A DNA stretch of 64,000 bases from Cerasibacillus sp036516575 (GTDB lineage Bacteria > Bacillota > Bacilli > Bacillales > Amphibacillaceae). The stretch spans positions 1 through 64,000 of the forward strand of contig NZ_DATBTY010000080.1 in NCBI RefSeq assembly GCF_036516575.1, written 5' to 3'. The position numbers were made by a program, and so were the translations under genes. The notes under the pieces were generated by a model. It ran no database searches and was not told where the DNA came from. It was given only the letters and a program-made list of their open reading frames with translations. Of the stretch, positions 42,527-51,800 are shown in pieces. Every line of letters begins with the position of its first letter. Position 1 is the first letter of the stretch.

Positions 42527-43351
42527 TTGAAAAAACTAATTTCTTATATTTATTTATGTCTATTATTAATCGGTTGTCAATCAGAAACGAATTTAAATGA
42601 AAAACATGAATCTGTTAAACATAGTGATTTATCAACTGAACAGCAACCTAAACAAACTAAACAGAATCAAGAAGAGAAAAATAAATACGTTGAACGAGAT
42701 AATGAGGATGACGTTCAAGCCACACACCGTGTTGATGAACATAATTGGTATATCCGACCTTTAAATGAAAAGGCAAACGAACGAGTCGTGTTGTTAACGA
42801 TTGATGATGCACCAGACCAATATGCTTTAGAAATGGCCTATATGTTAAAAGAACAAAATGCAGGTGCGATATTTTTTGTTAATGGACATTTTTTAGAGAC
42901 TAAAGAACAGAAGGAAATTTTGAAACAAATTCATCAAATGGGATTTGTTATAGGAAATCATACGTATAGTCATGCTCGCTTACCCGATATAAGTGAGGAG
43001 AAGCAAAGAGAAGAAATAATACGTGTTAATGATATTGTAGAAGAGATTACAGGAGAAAGACCAACATTTTTCCGTGCACCATTTGGGGCGAATACTGATT
43101 TTTCTAAGCAAGTTGTTGCAGAGGAAAATATGATTATAATGAACTGGTCCTACGGATATGATTTTTTACCGGAATATATGGAAAAAGCTAAACTGACCCA
43201 TATCATGTTAGAAACGGAATTTCTAAATAACGGTGCTAATTTACTCATGCATGATCGCAAGTGGACAAAAGAGGCATTAGAAGATATTGTCATCGGATTA
43301 CGCGAAAAAGGTTATGAAATCTTAGCCCCACATTATCTGCAAGTGAAATGA
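42527..43351 (+). CDS. Polysaccharide deacetylase lipoprotein (NodB domain)
   Basis: Predicted membrane-anchored carbohydrate esterase family 4 protein. Signal with lipobox LIGC (Cys17), a polar linker to about residue 85, then a NodB domain: motif 1 is TIDDAP (Asp93-Asp94) where most members have TFDDGP, motif 2 H145-TYS-H149, motif 3 R183-APFG, and LLMHDRKW near the end. Metal ligands Asp and two His are intact. Likely substrate is peptidoglycan or another wall polymer. TTG start with AAAGGATGA five bases before it. Confidence 0.87.
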   Translation: MKKLISYIYLCLLLIGCQSETNLNEKHESVKHSDLSTEQQPKQTKQNQEEKNKYVERDNEDDVQATHRVDEHNWYIRPLNEKANERVVLLTIDDAPDQYALEMAYMLKEQNAGAIFFVNGHFLETKEQKEILKQIHQMGFVIGNHTYSHARLPDISEEKQREEIIRVNDIVEEITGERPTFFRAPFGANTDFSKQVVAEENMIIMNWSYGYDFLPEYMEKAKLTHIMLETEFLNNGANLLMHDRKWTKEALEDIVIGLREKGYEILAPHYLQVK

Positions 43352-43373
43352 CAGAGTGATAAATAAATCTTAA

Positions 43374-43384
43374 TGTGACACACT
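43374..43384. promoter_or_regulatory. CcpN-like box, distal (SR1)
   Basis: TGTGACACACT differs at one position from the CcpN pattern TRTGHYATAYW. It is 32 bp upstream of the proximal box, about three helical turns. Confidence 0.5.
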
Positions 43385-43405
43385 AAATAGAATTTAATCA
43401 TATAA

Positions 43406-43416
43406 TATGTTATACT
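43406..43416. promoter_or_regulatory. CcpN box over the SR1 -10 element
   Basis: TATGTTATACT matches TRTGHYATAYW at all eleven positions and contains the -10 TATACT. CcpN represses SR1, gapB and pckA in B. subtilis during growth on sugar. Confidence 0.7.
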
Positions 43417-43417
43417 A

Positions 43418-43609
43418 ATGGAAGATTAATGTTGATGATTAAAGGAGAGGTAAAAGTGGGGACAATCATCTGCAAAGAATGCCAAAAAATTGTTGAGCAC
43501 TACGAGACAAATAAAGTCACGACACTTTACGGTCAATGTAGCAAATGTCAAACCAAAAATAAATGAGATAACTCTTTGCACATCAGTTTTATTAATGATG
43601 TGCTTTTTT
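43418..43609 (+). ncRNA. SR1 dual-function regulatory RNA
   Basis: Transcription unit of about 190 bases: promoter with TATACT under CcpN boxes, the SR1P frame, and a terminator hairpin GCACATCA/TGATGTGC with T6 at 43578-43609. In B. subtilis SR1 base-pairs with ahrC mRNA and encodes SR1P; it lies in the same place, between the speA end of pdh and the ykz/yktC genes. Exact ends are inferred. Confidence 0.72.
43456..43566 (+). CDS. sr1P: SR1P peptide (GapA-binding), 36 residues
   Basis: Small protein beginning MGTIICKECQKIVEHYETNK and continuing VTTLYGQCSKC, with two C-x2-C pairs (CKEC, CSKC), the pattern of the SR1P family. In B. subtilis SR1P binds glyceraldehyde-3-phosphate dehydrogenase GapA and promotes its interaction with RNase J1, whose gene is also in this window. 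GTG start with AAAGGAGAGG five bases upstream. The paired cysteines suggest metal binding. Confidence 0.85.
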   Translation: MGTIICKECQKIVEHYETNKVTTLYGQCSKCQTKNK

Positions 43610-43794
43610 AATAAAATTTAATGTTTTGTGTCATGATCGAGCGGGTATTATATAATAAACTAAACGCATATCGAACAAAATGATTGGCATATGTATTAGT
43701 AAGAAAACAACATTCGGAATATTGATTGAATGAAGGCGCATATAGAGTTATAACTCCCTTCGTAATAAATAAAAATGAAAGGATGTGGATCATA

Positions 43795-43992
43795 ATGAAA
43801 TTTGTTTTAGATACATTGCGTCAGGAAGAAGGAAAAGAAAGGGTGCTACGAATGGAAATTGATTATGAATTATTAACTCTATATGATGCCTTACAAACAA
43901 ACGATATAACGATGATTGTTAAAGCTAAAGAACGTTTAACAAAACTAACTCGAGAGCTTATTGATATTGAACAAAGATTGCAATCAGGGTGA
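43795..43992 (+). CDS. Small conserved helical protein (ykzI position)
   Basis: 65 residues, charged, helical: MKFVLDTLRQEEGKERVLRM followed by a second helix LTKLTRELIDIEQRLQSG. No membrane segment. AAAGGATGTGG is well placed before this ATG; a longer upstream frame lacks a ribosome binding site. It occupies the place of B. subtilis ykzI, between SR1 and yktC (suhB); I rely on position, not on a firm sequence match. Function unknown. Confidence 0.65.
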   Translation: MKFVLDTLRQEEGKERVLRMEIDYELLTLYDALQTNDITMIVKAKERLTKLTRELIDIEQRLQSG

Positions 43993-43997
43993 AAAAC

Positions 43998-44032
43998 GGA
44001 CTCCGCTTCATTTTTTGAAGCGGAGTCTTTTT
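43998..44032 (+). terminator. Terminator after the ykzI-like gene
   Basis: GACTCCGCTTC and exact complement around a 7-base loop, then T5. Confidence 0.9.
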
Positions 44033-44104
44033 GTTTACGTGCAAATAGTTGCATACGGTTGTTCGGCATAAGATAATGTTATTAAGTAGAAAAGAGGGAT
44101 AGGA

Positions 44105-44917
44105 ATGGAGACAATCGGTCGAAACGAGATATTTTCACAAGCGAAAGAGTGGATATTTGAAGCTGGACAATATATCCGATCGAAAATGTATAAAGAACAT
44201 CAAATATCTACAAAATCGAATCCAAATGACTTAGTAACTGAACTTGACCGTGACACTGAAATAATGTTGACAAATAATATTCGAAAAACATATCCTAATC
44301 ACTTGATAATAAGTGAAGAAGGTTATGGTGATAAACTTTCTCGCCTAGATGGAACGGTATGGATTATAGACCCAATAGATGGAACGATGAATTTTGTTCA
44401 TCAAAAGCAAAACTTTGCTATATCCATTGGTATTTACCATAATCAAATTGGTGAGATTGGCCTCATTTACGATGTTATAGGTAATGTATTATATTCCGCC
44501 AAACGAGGAGAAGGAGCATTTAAAAATGACCAGCCATTAAAGCAATTAGACAAGGACGTATCTTTAGATAAGGCTATAATAGCTATGAATCATTTTTGGT
44601 TATGTGAAAATCATTTAGTATGCGAACAGACAATGCAGAAATTTGTCCGAAACATTCGTGGTACGAGAACATATGGTTCAGCAGCGTTAGAGTTTGCTTA
44701 TGTTGCAGAGGGGATATTGGATGGTTATCTTGCCCTTAGACTATCACCATGGGATATTGCCGCAGGTATTGTTATTGTCAATGAGGTAGGCGGGGTGACA
44801 ACAACGATTGATGGTGAACCATTAAATATGTTAACTAAGAATCCAATTTTAACGTGTAACCCGGCGATTCAAAAAGAAATAATTGACTATATTAAAAAAG
44901 GAAGAAAAGTGACTTAA
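44105..44917 (+). CDS. suhB: Inositol monophosphatase family protein (SuhB/YktC)
   Basis: Lithium-sensitive type, Mg-dependent phosphatase of 270 residues. Metal-binding Glu71 (SEEGYG), D89-PIDGT and C-terminal SPWDIAAG are intact. The substrate is probably inositol-1-phosphate or a related sugar/nucleotide phosphate such as PAP or NADP; this cannot be resolved from the motif alone. B. subtilis YktC is the positional counterpart. AGAGGGATAGG precedes the ATG. Confidence 0.9.
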   Translation: METIGRNEIFSQAKEWIFEAGQYIRSKMYKEHQISTKSNPNDLVTELDRDTEIMLTNNIRKTYPNHLIISEEGYGDKLSRLDGTVWIIDPIDGTMNFVHQKQNFAISIGIYHNQIGEIGLIYDVIGNVLYSAKRGEGAFKNDQPLKQLDKDVSLDKAIIAMNHFWLCENHLVCEQTMQKFVRNIRGTRTYGSAALEFAYVAEGILDGYLALRLSPWDIAAGIVIVNEVGGVTTTIDGEPLNMLTKNPILTCNPAIQKEIIDYIKKGRKVT

Positions 44918-44943
44918 AAAAATCAAGTCACTTGCTTCTTTTT
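44901..44943. terminator. Bidirectional terminator, suhB / ylaF
   Basis: GAAG-AA-AAGTGACTT pairs with AAGTCACTT-G-CTTC. Stop codons of both convergent genes lie inside the hairpin. Confidence 0.75.
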
Positions 44944-45101
44944 TGTTTGATAGAGATTCCAACTCCCATAAACATAAAACCTAATAATATTAATCCTATG
45001 ACCATCCAAATATTTTGTAAAGAAATACCGATGGCAGCACCGATAAACATGAAGATAACAAGCATAGCTAACAATAGCATTGGAAAATCAATCTTCTTCA
45101 C
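44928..45101 (-). CDS. ylaF: Small membrane protein, YlaF-like (DUF5325)
   Basis: 57 residues with two hydrophobic helices separated by a short turn: MKKIDFPMLLLAMLVIFMFI, then SLQNIWMVIGLILLGFMFMG, ending in the basic IKQKRSK. AGAGGTG lies seven bases before the GTG start; a second GTG directly precedes it. By size, topology and its position next to ylaH it is the counterpart of B. subtilis YlaF. Function unknown. Confidence 0.7.
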   Translation of the reverse strand: MKKIDFPMLLLAMLVIFMFIGAAIGISLQNIWMVIGLILLGFMFMGVGISIKQKRSK

Positions 45102-45272
45102 CACTCAACACCTCTATTATGTTAAAAGAAACTCTATATCTTGGTTTAGTATATATGAAAAATTAATTAGAAGCAAAAGCGCAGATTGAAATAATAGATT
45201 TTAGTTAAAATACTGAAGAAAAAATGCTATGATGAGGGAAGTTAAATGAGTATTTTGTAGAGGAGAACATGT

Positions 45273-45584
45273 ATGTATATGAATAGTATTATTTTCGATT
45301 ATATCCTGAATTCATACGGAGATCAGCATATGTATTGGACATTATATGTATTAAATTTAATATTTGGTGCGATTTCCTATAAACTCGGTTTTGCTCGTAA
45401 ATTATCACTAGGGAAAAATATCATTGTTTATATCTTGCTAGCTATTGGTATGATGGTCGTAACCGTGTTTAGTATTTTTCAATTACCGATTACCGAGAGC
45501 TTAATTATTACAACCATTGTCCTAGCCATTTATCGCTTCCGCTTACATTACCAACGAGATAAAAAACAAGAAAATCCTAATTGA
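45273..45584 (+). CDS. ylaH: YlaH-like membrane protein
   Basis: 103 residues, about three transmembrane helices (38-55 region, 52-72, 75-92), starting with a polar segment MYMNSIIFDYILNSYGDQHM. Matches the YlaH family by length and by INLIFGAISYKLGFARKLSLGKN-like core. AGAGGAG is seven bases before the ATG. In B. subtilis typA stands between ylaF and ylaH; here it is absent. Role unknown. Confidence 0.75.
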   Translation: MYMNSIIFDYILNSYGDQHMYWTLYVLNLIFGAISYKLGFARKLSLGKNIIVYILLAIGMMVVTVFSIFQLPITESLIITTIVLAIYRFRLHYQRDKKQENPN

Positions 45585-45590
45585 AATGAA

Positions 45591-45618
45591 AACGAGCTAG
45601 TGGTCTAGCTCGTTTTTT
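45591..45618. terminator. Bidirectional terminator, ylaH / ylaJ
   Basis: AACGAGCTAG and exact complement around TGGT, T6. Confidence 0.9.
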
Positions 45619-45622
45619 ATCT

Positions 45623-46210
45623 TTATTGATTTTTTTCACGGTTTGATTGCTCATCTTGTATGTCATCTAATTCTTTCTGTTCGTTTTCCGGTAAGATGTT
45701 TTTGTTTTGATCTGGTTCGGACGGTTCTTGTTGTGGTGTCGGTGCGTCTGGCATATAACGTCCAATGATAGCGGCGAGTTCTTCAATAATTCCTTGAACC
45801 GGATATCCTTCGTCTATTTTCTCTCTCATATTCACTAAACGCTGATTGATATCTGCATCAGCAATCACGACTGCGGTCTTACCATAAGGATCATTTCTTA
45901 ACGCTTCTGACACCGTATATTTTACTGAACCAACTCGTGAACGATCAAGATTTTTATCAACATCAATACCGACAACGGCATACGGTCCTACAACAAGAGC
46001 TGTAGCATTCTCCACTTGTGGTGATTGGATAGCAACATCCCTAAGATGGTTAGCAATCTCCGTATTTGTTTTACTTTGTTCGTTCGGTTTACTTGACTGT
46101 TCGACTTGTAAAAAGCGTTGGTTTTCATCGCTTAACGTATTTGGATTTCCTTCATTAAGGCACCCCGAAAGAAATATGAGACAGAGCAGTAAAATGAAGC
46201 GAATTTTCAT
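45623..46210 (-). CDS. ylaJ: YhcN/YlaJ sporulation lipoprotein
   Basis: Lipobox LSGC (Cys17) and a YhcN/YlaJ domain (IANHLRDVAIQSPQVENATALVVGPYAVVGIDVD, RVGSVKYTVSEALRNDPYGKTAVVIADAD). The C-terminal 40 residues are a Pro/Glu/Gln/Asn-rich tail. Expected in the spore inner membrane and involved in germination in B. subtilis. 195 residues. The second family member of this window, in the spoVA operon, is shorter and lacks the tail. Confidence 0.9.
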   Translation of the reverse strand: MKIRFILLLCLIFLSGCLNEGNPNTLSDENQRFLQVEQSSKPNEQSKTNTEIANHLRDVAIQSPQVENATALVVGPYAVVGIDVDKNLDRSRVGSVKYTVSEALRNDPYGKTAVVIADADINQRLVNMREKIDEGYPVQGIIEELAAIIGRYMPDAPTPQQEPSEPDQNKNILPENEQKELDDIQDEQSNREKNQ

Positions 46211-46295
46211 TTCGCACCCTCCTATTTAGACAATGAAATGACTGTTCTTAGTCTAAGTGAAAGGTGCTAAATTATACGAAAAATATTTCAGTCTC

Positions 46296-46790
46296 TTATT
46301 TAATAATGATTTTTTTAATTCCTTGTATTGGATTGTCTTTGTTTGACCCATCCTTATAATATAGATGAACAGGGCCTTTTTCTGGTACAGGTTTTCCGTC
46401 AACAGCAAATAGCAGATAAGATTTTTGTAACTTACTTAATGGAATGTCAACGCTTCCGTCATCAGTAACAAGCTCAGCCTCTGTGGCATCTCTTTTAACT
46501 TCAGCATATTCAATGAAATGATGGAGTGGCATCACCCAGGAATGTCTTAATGCTTCTTCACGTTCCTTTTTTGAAAGACTTTTATTTACGGGTGGTTTGA
46601 TATGTTCATGATGATACCAGTCATTATCATAACCTCTAACAGTTCTTTTTAGTTTTTCTTCTTCTGATTCCCCCATTTGTTCTACGCCACGAAGGGCTTC
46701 GTCTAATAAAATTTTACGATCGTCAAAAATCCATACAGATGAATCTAATGTAATCGGATATGTAACACTTCCAGTAATTGGAATAATCAA
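46296..46790 (-). CDS. Conserved protein in the ylaL position
   Basis: Soluble protein of 164 residues. I cannot assign a domain with certainty. The N-terminus MIIPITGSVTYPITLDSSVW reads like a beta-hairpin, the middle is helical and charged (ESEEEKLKRTVRGYDNDWYHHEHIKPPVN), and the C-terminus is beta-rich (SYLLFAVDGKPVPEKGPVHLYYKDGS). The place between ylaJ and ylaN suggests YlaL. AAAGGTGG lies eight bases before the TTG start. The neighbour ylaK (PhoH family) is missing. Confidence 0.6.
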   Translation of the reverse strand: MIIPITGSVTYPITLDSSVWIFDDRKILLDEALRGVEQMGESEEEKLKRTVRGYDNDWYHHEHIKPPVNKSLSKKEREEALRHSWVMPLHHFIEYAEVKRDATEAELVTDDGSVDIPLSKLQKSYLLFAVDGKPVPEKGPVHLYYKDGSNKDNPIQGIKKIIIK

Positions 46791-47015
46791 TTATAATTCC
46801 ACCTTTCTATTTCACTCGTATTTAGAATAACAAACATCTCCCTAAATATCACGAAACAACTATTCCGTTCATTACAATTAACGGATTTTCATTTGCATTT
46901 TAACAATGCAAGCGATAAGATAAAGATATGATTTATGTTTCGTTATTAACGAATGGGATAATTTTACTTTTATACAAGTTTGTAACGCTAAGTTATAATG
47001 GAGGGGATTTATGTG

Positions 47016-47297
47016 ATGCCTGAGTTAACGATAAATTATCGTGAGAAAGCTCGTGCCCTTCTTGAGGCGGATGCTGAGAAGATTTTGCGGCTTATAAAGG
47101 TTCAAATAGATAATTTAACGATGCCACAGTGTCCATTATATGAAGAAGTATTGGATACCCAAATGTTCGGACTATCAAGAGAAATTGACTTTGCTGTTCG
47201 CCTGAATCTAATAGAGGAAAGCGAAGGGAAAGCGTTGTTAGATAATTTAGAAATGGAATTAAACATTTTACATGAGAAAGCACAGAAATCTGACTAA
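47016..47297 (+). CDS. ylaN: YlaN family protein (UPF0358)
   Basis: 93-residue helical protein almost identical in motif content to B. subtilis YlaN (NYREKARALLEADAEKILRL, TMPQCPLYEEVLDTQMFGLSREIDFAVRL). In B. subtilis and S. aureus it is needed under iron limitation and reported to act with Fur. GGAGGGGA stands eight bases before the chosen ATG; a longer in-frame ATG would place that site inside the gene. Terminator follows. Confidence 0.93.
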   Translation: MPELTINYREKARALLEADAEKILRLIKVQIDNLTMPQCPLYEEVLDTQMFGLSREIDFAVRLNLIEESEGKALLDNLEMELNILHEKAQKSD

Positions 47298-47319
47298 AGT
47301 GCTTAGATAATTAATTAAA

Positions 47320-47354
47320 CTTTGCCTATTTCGGAATTGGGCAAGGTTTTTTTT
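47320..47354 (+). terminator. Terminator of ylaN
   Basis: CTTTGCC/GGGCAAGG followed by T8. Confidence 0.8.
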
Positions 47355-47554
47355 AATCAATATGGCTGAATCACTTGCAAACATTTTACTAAAGACTAGC
47401 AAAATAATAAATAAAGTATATGCTTTTTTCTTACATAGAATTGTGAAAAAAGAAGTCGTTAGTTTTAATTTTTTTCATTGATAATCATGGTATAATAGCG
47501 TATAAGTTCAACCTAAATGAAATTGAAATTTTAATTGATGTATCTGCAATTTAA

Positions 47555-47565
47555 TATGTTATACT
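47555..47565. promoter_or_regulatory. CcpN-type box 1 upstream of ftsW-pyc
   Basis: TATGTTATACT, identical to the proximal SR1 box and followed by the same AAT. It includes a TATACT -10 hexamer. Confidence 0.65.
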
Positions 47566-47574
47566 AATATTAAA

Positions 47575-47585
47575 TGTGCTATACT
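47575..47585. promoter_or_regulatory. CcpN-type box 2 upstream of ftsW-pyc
   Basis: TGTGCTATACT, full match to TRTGHYATAYW, exactly 20 bp (two helical turns) from box 1. Confidence 0.65.
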
Positions 47586-47637
47586 AATTAAAATTTCTCT
47601 TTCACGATGATAGTTTTAATGGGTCGGAGAGATGCAC

Positions 47638-48828
47638 ATGTTTAAAAAACTAAAGAATTATGATTATATCTTAATGTTTTCACCGATTGTATTGGCTAGC
47701 TTTGGGATTATTATGATTTATAGTGCTAGTATGGTAACAGCGGTAGTAGAAGGTCATGAAAGCACTTACTATTTAGTGAAGCAAGCTCAATGGTTTGTTA
47801 TAAGTTTGGTAGGATTTATCCTGTTTTCAGTGATTCCTTATAAGAAATATGAAAAGTATATGGTATGGAATGTCGTCATTGCTTTAGCTATGTTGTTAGG
47901 CGTGTTGCTTTTTGGAACATCACGAGGCAATGCAACAAGATGGATATCGGTTGGTCCAGTTTTGATCCAGCCTGCTGAATTTGTAAAATTAGGTATCATT
48001 TTGTATTTAGCTTCTGTATATTCGAAAAAACAACATTATATTGATGATTTTAGGAAAGGGGTACTTCCGCCCTTAATTCTAACCGCGTTTATTTTGGCAT
48101 TAATTGTGCTACAGCCAGATATCGGTTCGGCAGTGACGACGTTTCTCGTTGCCTGCGCCATTATATTTAGTTCGGGGATGCGTTATAAACATATTATTTT
48201 ACTTGGGTTTGTAAGCATTTTAGTTGTTGCCGCTGCTATCCCATCCATGGTTACAGAAGAAAGAATTTCCAGATTTACAGGTGCATATCAACCATTTGCC
48301 GATCCGGAAAATGCTGGACACCATTTGATACAATCTTATCTAGCAATTGGTGGAGGAGGAATAACTGGGGAGGGATTAGGTCAAAGTGTCCAGAAATTAG
48401 GGTTTTTATTTGGAGCTCATACAGACTTTATTATGGCTGTTATTGCTGAGGAACTCGGAACAATAGGTGTATTACTTGTTCTCGGGTTACTCGCACTTAT
48501 TGTGTTGCGTGGACTCTATGTGTCACTAAAATGTCGTGATAGTTTTGGCGCCCTAATAGCTGTAGGCATATCTTCTATGATTGGTATACAAACGTTTATT
48601 AATCTCGGTTCAATCAGTGGGATCTTACCTATTACAGGGATAACTTTACCTTTTGTTAGTTATGGAGGATCTTCTTTGTTAATTTTAATGGTTTCTATGG
48701 GAATATTGAATAATATTGCGTCTACATTAAAGAAAGATGAACAAGATTCCGCCGATAGTAAACCAGTTCAACATGTACAGAATAATAAATTTGTCACTTA
48801 TAGAGGGGGAAGAAAATGGTCAAGTTAA
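47638..48828 (+). CDS. ftsW: Cell division peptidoglycan glycosyltransferase FtsW
   Basis: SEDS-family lipid II polymerase with about ten transmembrane helices, 396 residues. Typical segments: GIIMIYSASMV, GNATRWISVGPVLIQPAEFVKLG, HLIQSYLAIGGGGITGEGLGQSVQKLGFLFGAHTDFI (with catalytic Asp) and PFVSYGGSSLL. It is in the B. subtilis ftsW location, directly before pyc; RodA or SpoVE types are therefore less likely. GGAGAG is six bases before the ATG chosen here. It overlaps the pyc start by 13 bases. Confidence 0.9.
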   Translation: MFKKLKNYDYILMFSPIVLASFGIIMIYSASMVTAVVEGHESTYYLVKQAQWFVISLVGFILFSVIPYKKYEKYMVWNVVIALAMLLGVLLFGTSRGNATRWISVGPVLIQPAEFVKLGIILYLASVYSKKQHYIDDFRKGVLPPLILTAFILALIVLQPDIGSAVTTFLVACAIIFSSGMRYKHIILLGFVSILVVAAAIPSMVTEERISRFTGAYQPFADPENAGHHLIQSYLAIGGGGITGEGLGQSVQKLGFLFGAHTDFIMAVIAEELGTIGVLLVLGLLALIVLRGLYVSLKCRDSFGALIAVGISSMIGIQTFINLGSISGILPITGITLPFVSYGGSSLLILMVSMGILNNIASTLKKDEQDSADSKPVQHVQNNKFVTYRGGRKWSS

Positions 48829-51800
48829 ATCGATTAAAGAAAATTATGGTCGCTAACCGTGGGGAAATTGCTATTCGTATTTTTAGAGCATGTGCAGAGT
48901 TAAATATTCGTACGGTCGCTATTTATTCAAAAGAAGATACAGGATCCTATCATCGATATAAGGCAGATGAAGCCTATCTCATTGGTGAGGGGAAAAAACC
49001 AATCGATGCCTATCTCGATATTGAAGGTATTATAGAAATTGCCAAACAAGTAGATGTCGATGCAATCCATCCAGGATATGGCTTCTTATCAGAAAATATT
49101 GAGTTTGCGAAACGCTGTGAAGAAGAAGGAATCGTCTTTATCGGGCCAAAAAGTGAACATTTACATATGTTCGGTGATAAAGTGCGTGCCAGAACACAAG
49201 CAATTCATGCAGGCATACCCGTTATTCCAGGAAGTGATGGCCCTGTTCATTCCGTTGAAGAAGTTGAAGCGTTTGGAAAAGAACATGGCTATCCAATTAT
49301 TATAAAGGCAACTTTAGGTGGCGGCGGCCGCGGTATGCGGATTGTACGAAATGAGAATAATTTAAAAGCAGCCTATGAACGAGCGAAATCAGAAGCTAAA
49401 GCGGCATTTGGTAACGATGAAGTTTATGTCGAAAAGCTTATTGAAAACCCGAAACATATCGAGGTGCAAATCATAGGTGACGAGGAAGGTAATATCGTTC
49501 ATTTATATGAGCGAGATTGTTCGATTCAGCGTCGCCACCAAAAACTTGTCGAGGTCGCACCTAGTATATCGATTACCGAAACATTACGGCATAAGATTTG
49601 TGATGCGTCGGTCCAACTTATGAAACATGTTGGCTATGTAAATGCAGGAACTGTCGAGTTTTTAGTGACAGGATCTGAATTTTACTTTATAGAGGTTAAT
49701 CCACGTGTTCAAGTTGAACATACGATAACAGAAATGATAACTGGGATTGATATCGTTCAAACACAGATTAAAGTTGCCGATGGACATCCATTACATAGTT
49801 CTGTTGTCGATATTCCACATCAAAAAGATATAAAAACATGGGGTTATGCCGTTCAATCACGGGTAACAACAGAGGATCCACTTAATAATTTTATGCCAGA
49901 TACAGGAAAAATTAATGTCTATCGTTCAGGTGGTGGATTTGGAGTACGATTGGATGCAGGAAATGGTTTTCAAGGGGCCGAAATTTCTCCTTATTATGAT
50001 TCACTTTTGGTTAAAGTATCGACTTGGGCGCTTAGTTTTGAACAAGCTGTTCAAAAAATGGTCCGTAATTTACGTGAATTCCGAATTCGTGGCATAAAAA
50101 CGAATATCCCATTTTTAGAGAACGTTATGCTTCATGAGAAGTTTTTATCTGGAGAGTATAACACAACATTTGTAGATGAAAGCCCAGAACTATTTGTATT
50201 TCCTAAACGGAAAAACCGTGGAACAAAGATGTTAACATATATTGCCGATACAACGGTTAATGGATTTGAAGGATTGACTAAGGAAGAAAAACCACATTTT
50301 GATCCGCTGCCAATACCAAAGCAAACTAATTCACTTCCATTTCAAAATGGAACGAAGCAGATATTGGATGAACATGGTCCAGAAGGTGTTGCCAGATGGA
50401 TGAAAGAGCAGTCGGAAGTATTGTTTACAGATACAACTTTCCGCGATGCACATCAATCGTTACTAGCAACACGTATCCGTACGAAGGATTTAGTTAATAT
50501 AGCTGAACCTACTGCAAAGTTATTACCGAATCTATTTTCAGTTGAGATGTGGGGTGGAGCAACTTTCGATGTAGCTTACCGTTTCTTGAAAGAAGACCCT
50601 TGGGAAAGGTTGCTGAAATTACGTAAAAAAATGCCAAACATACTTTTCCAAATGCTATTACGAGCAAGTAATGCCGTCGGATATAAGAACTATCCAGATA
50701 ATTTAATTGAACAATTTGTATCAAAAAGTGCACATGCAGGTATTGATGTCTTCCGTATTTTCGATAGCTTAAACTGGGTTGATAATATGGTTCCTGCTAT
50801 TAAAGCAGTTCGGGAAAGTGGAAAAATAGCTGAGGCATCAATCTGTTACACAGGGGATATACTTGATTCATCGAGAAGTAAATATGATCTATCTTATTAT
50901 AAGGATTTAGCTAAACAATTAGAAGCTAATGGTGCCCATATTCTCGGAATTAAAGATATGGCAGGTTTATTAAAACCAGAAGCGGCATACCAGCTTATTA
51001 CAGCTCTCAAAGAAACGGTTGATTTGCCAATCCATTTACACACGCATGATACTAGCGGAAATGGGATATTAACATACAAACGCGCAATAGATGCCGGTGT
51101 TGATGCAGTAGATGTCGCATGTAGTTCAATGGCTGGCTTAACGTCACAACCAAGTGCGCAATCATTAGTTTACGCACTTGGTGGCTCAAAGCGACAGCCA
51201 AATATGAATATTGAAGCATATGAAGTATTGTCACAATACTGGCATCATGTAAGAGATTATTATAAGCCGTTTGAAAGTGGGATGAACTCTCCACATACTG
51301 AAATATACATGCATGAAATGCCAGGTGGTCAATATAGTAATTTGCAACAACAAGCAAAAGCAGTCGGACTAGGTGACCGATGGAATGAAGTAAAAACGAT
51401 GTATCGCCGTGTAAATGATATGTTTGGAGACCTTGTTAAGGTCACACCGTCATCGAAGGTTGTCGGTGATATGGCACTATTCATGGTGCAAAATAATTTA
51501 ACAGAAGATGACGTCTATGAGAAAGGTGAAACAATAGACTTTCCAGATTCGGTCATCGAGTTTTTCCAAGGTTATCTTGGTCAGCCGTACCAAGGTTTCC
51601 CTCAAGAACTACAGCGAATTATATTAAAAGGGAAAGAGCCGATTACAAAGCGGCCTGGGGAATTGTTAGAACCGGTTGACTTCAAACAGATGAGGGACAC
51701 GCTCTTTAAGCAATTGGACCGTCAAGTGACGAGTTTCGACTTAATTGCACATGCACTTTACCCGAAAGTATTTATGGACTATCATAAATTCCAACAACAA

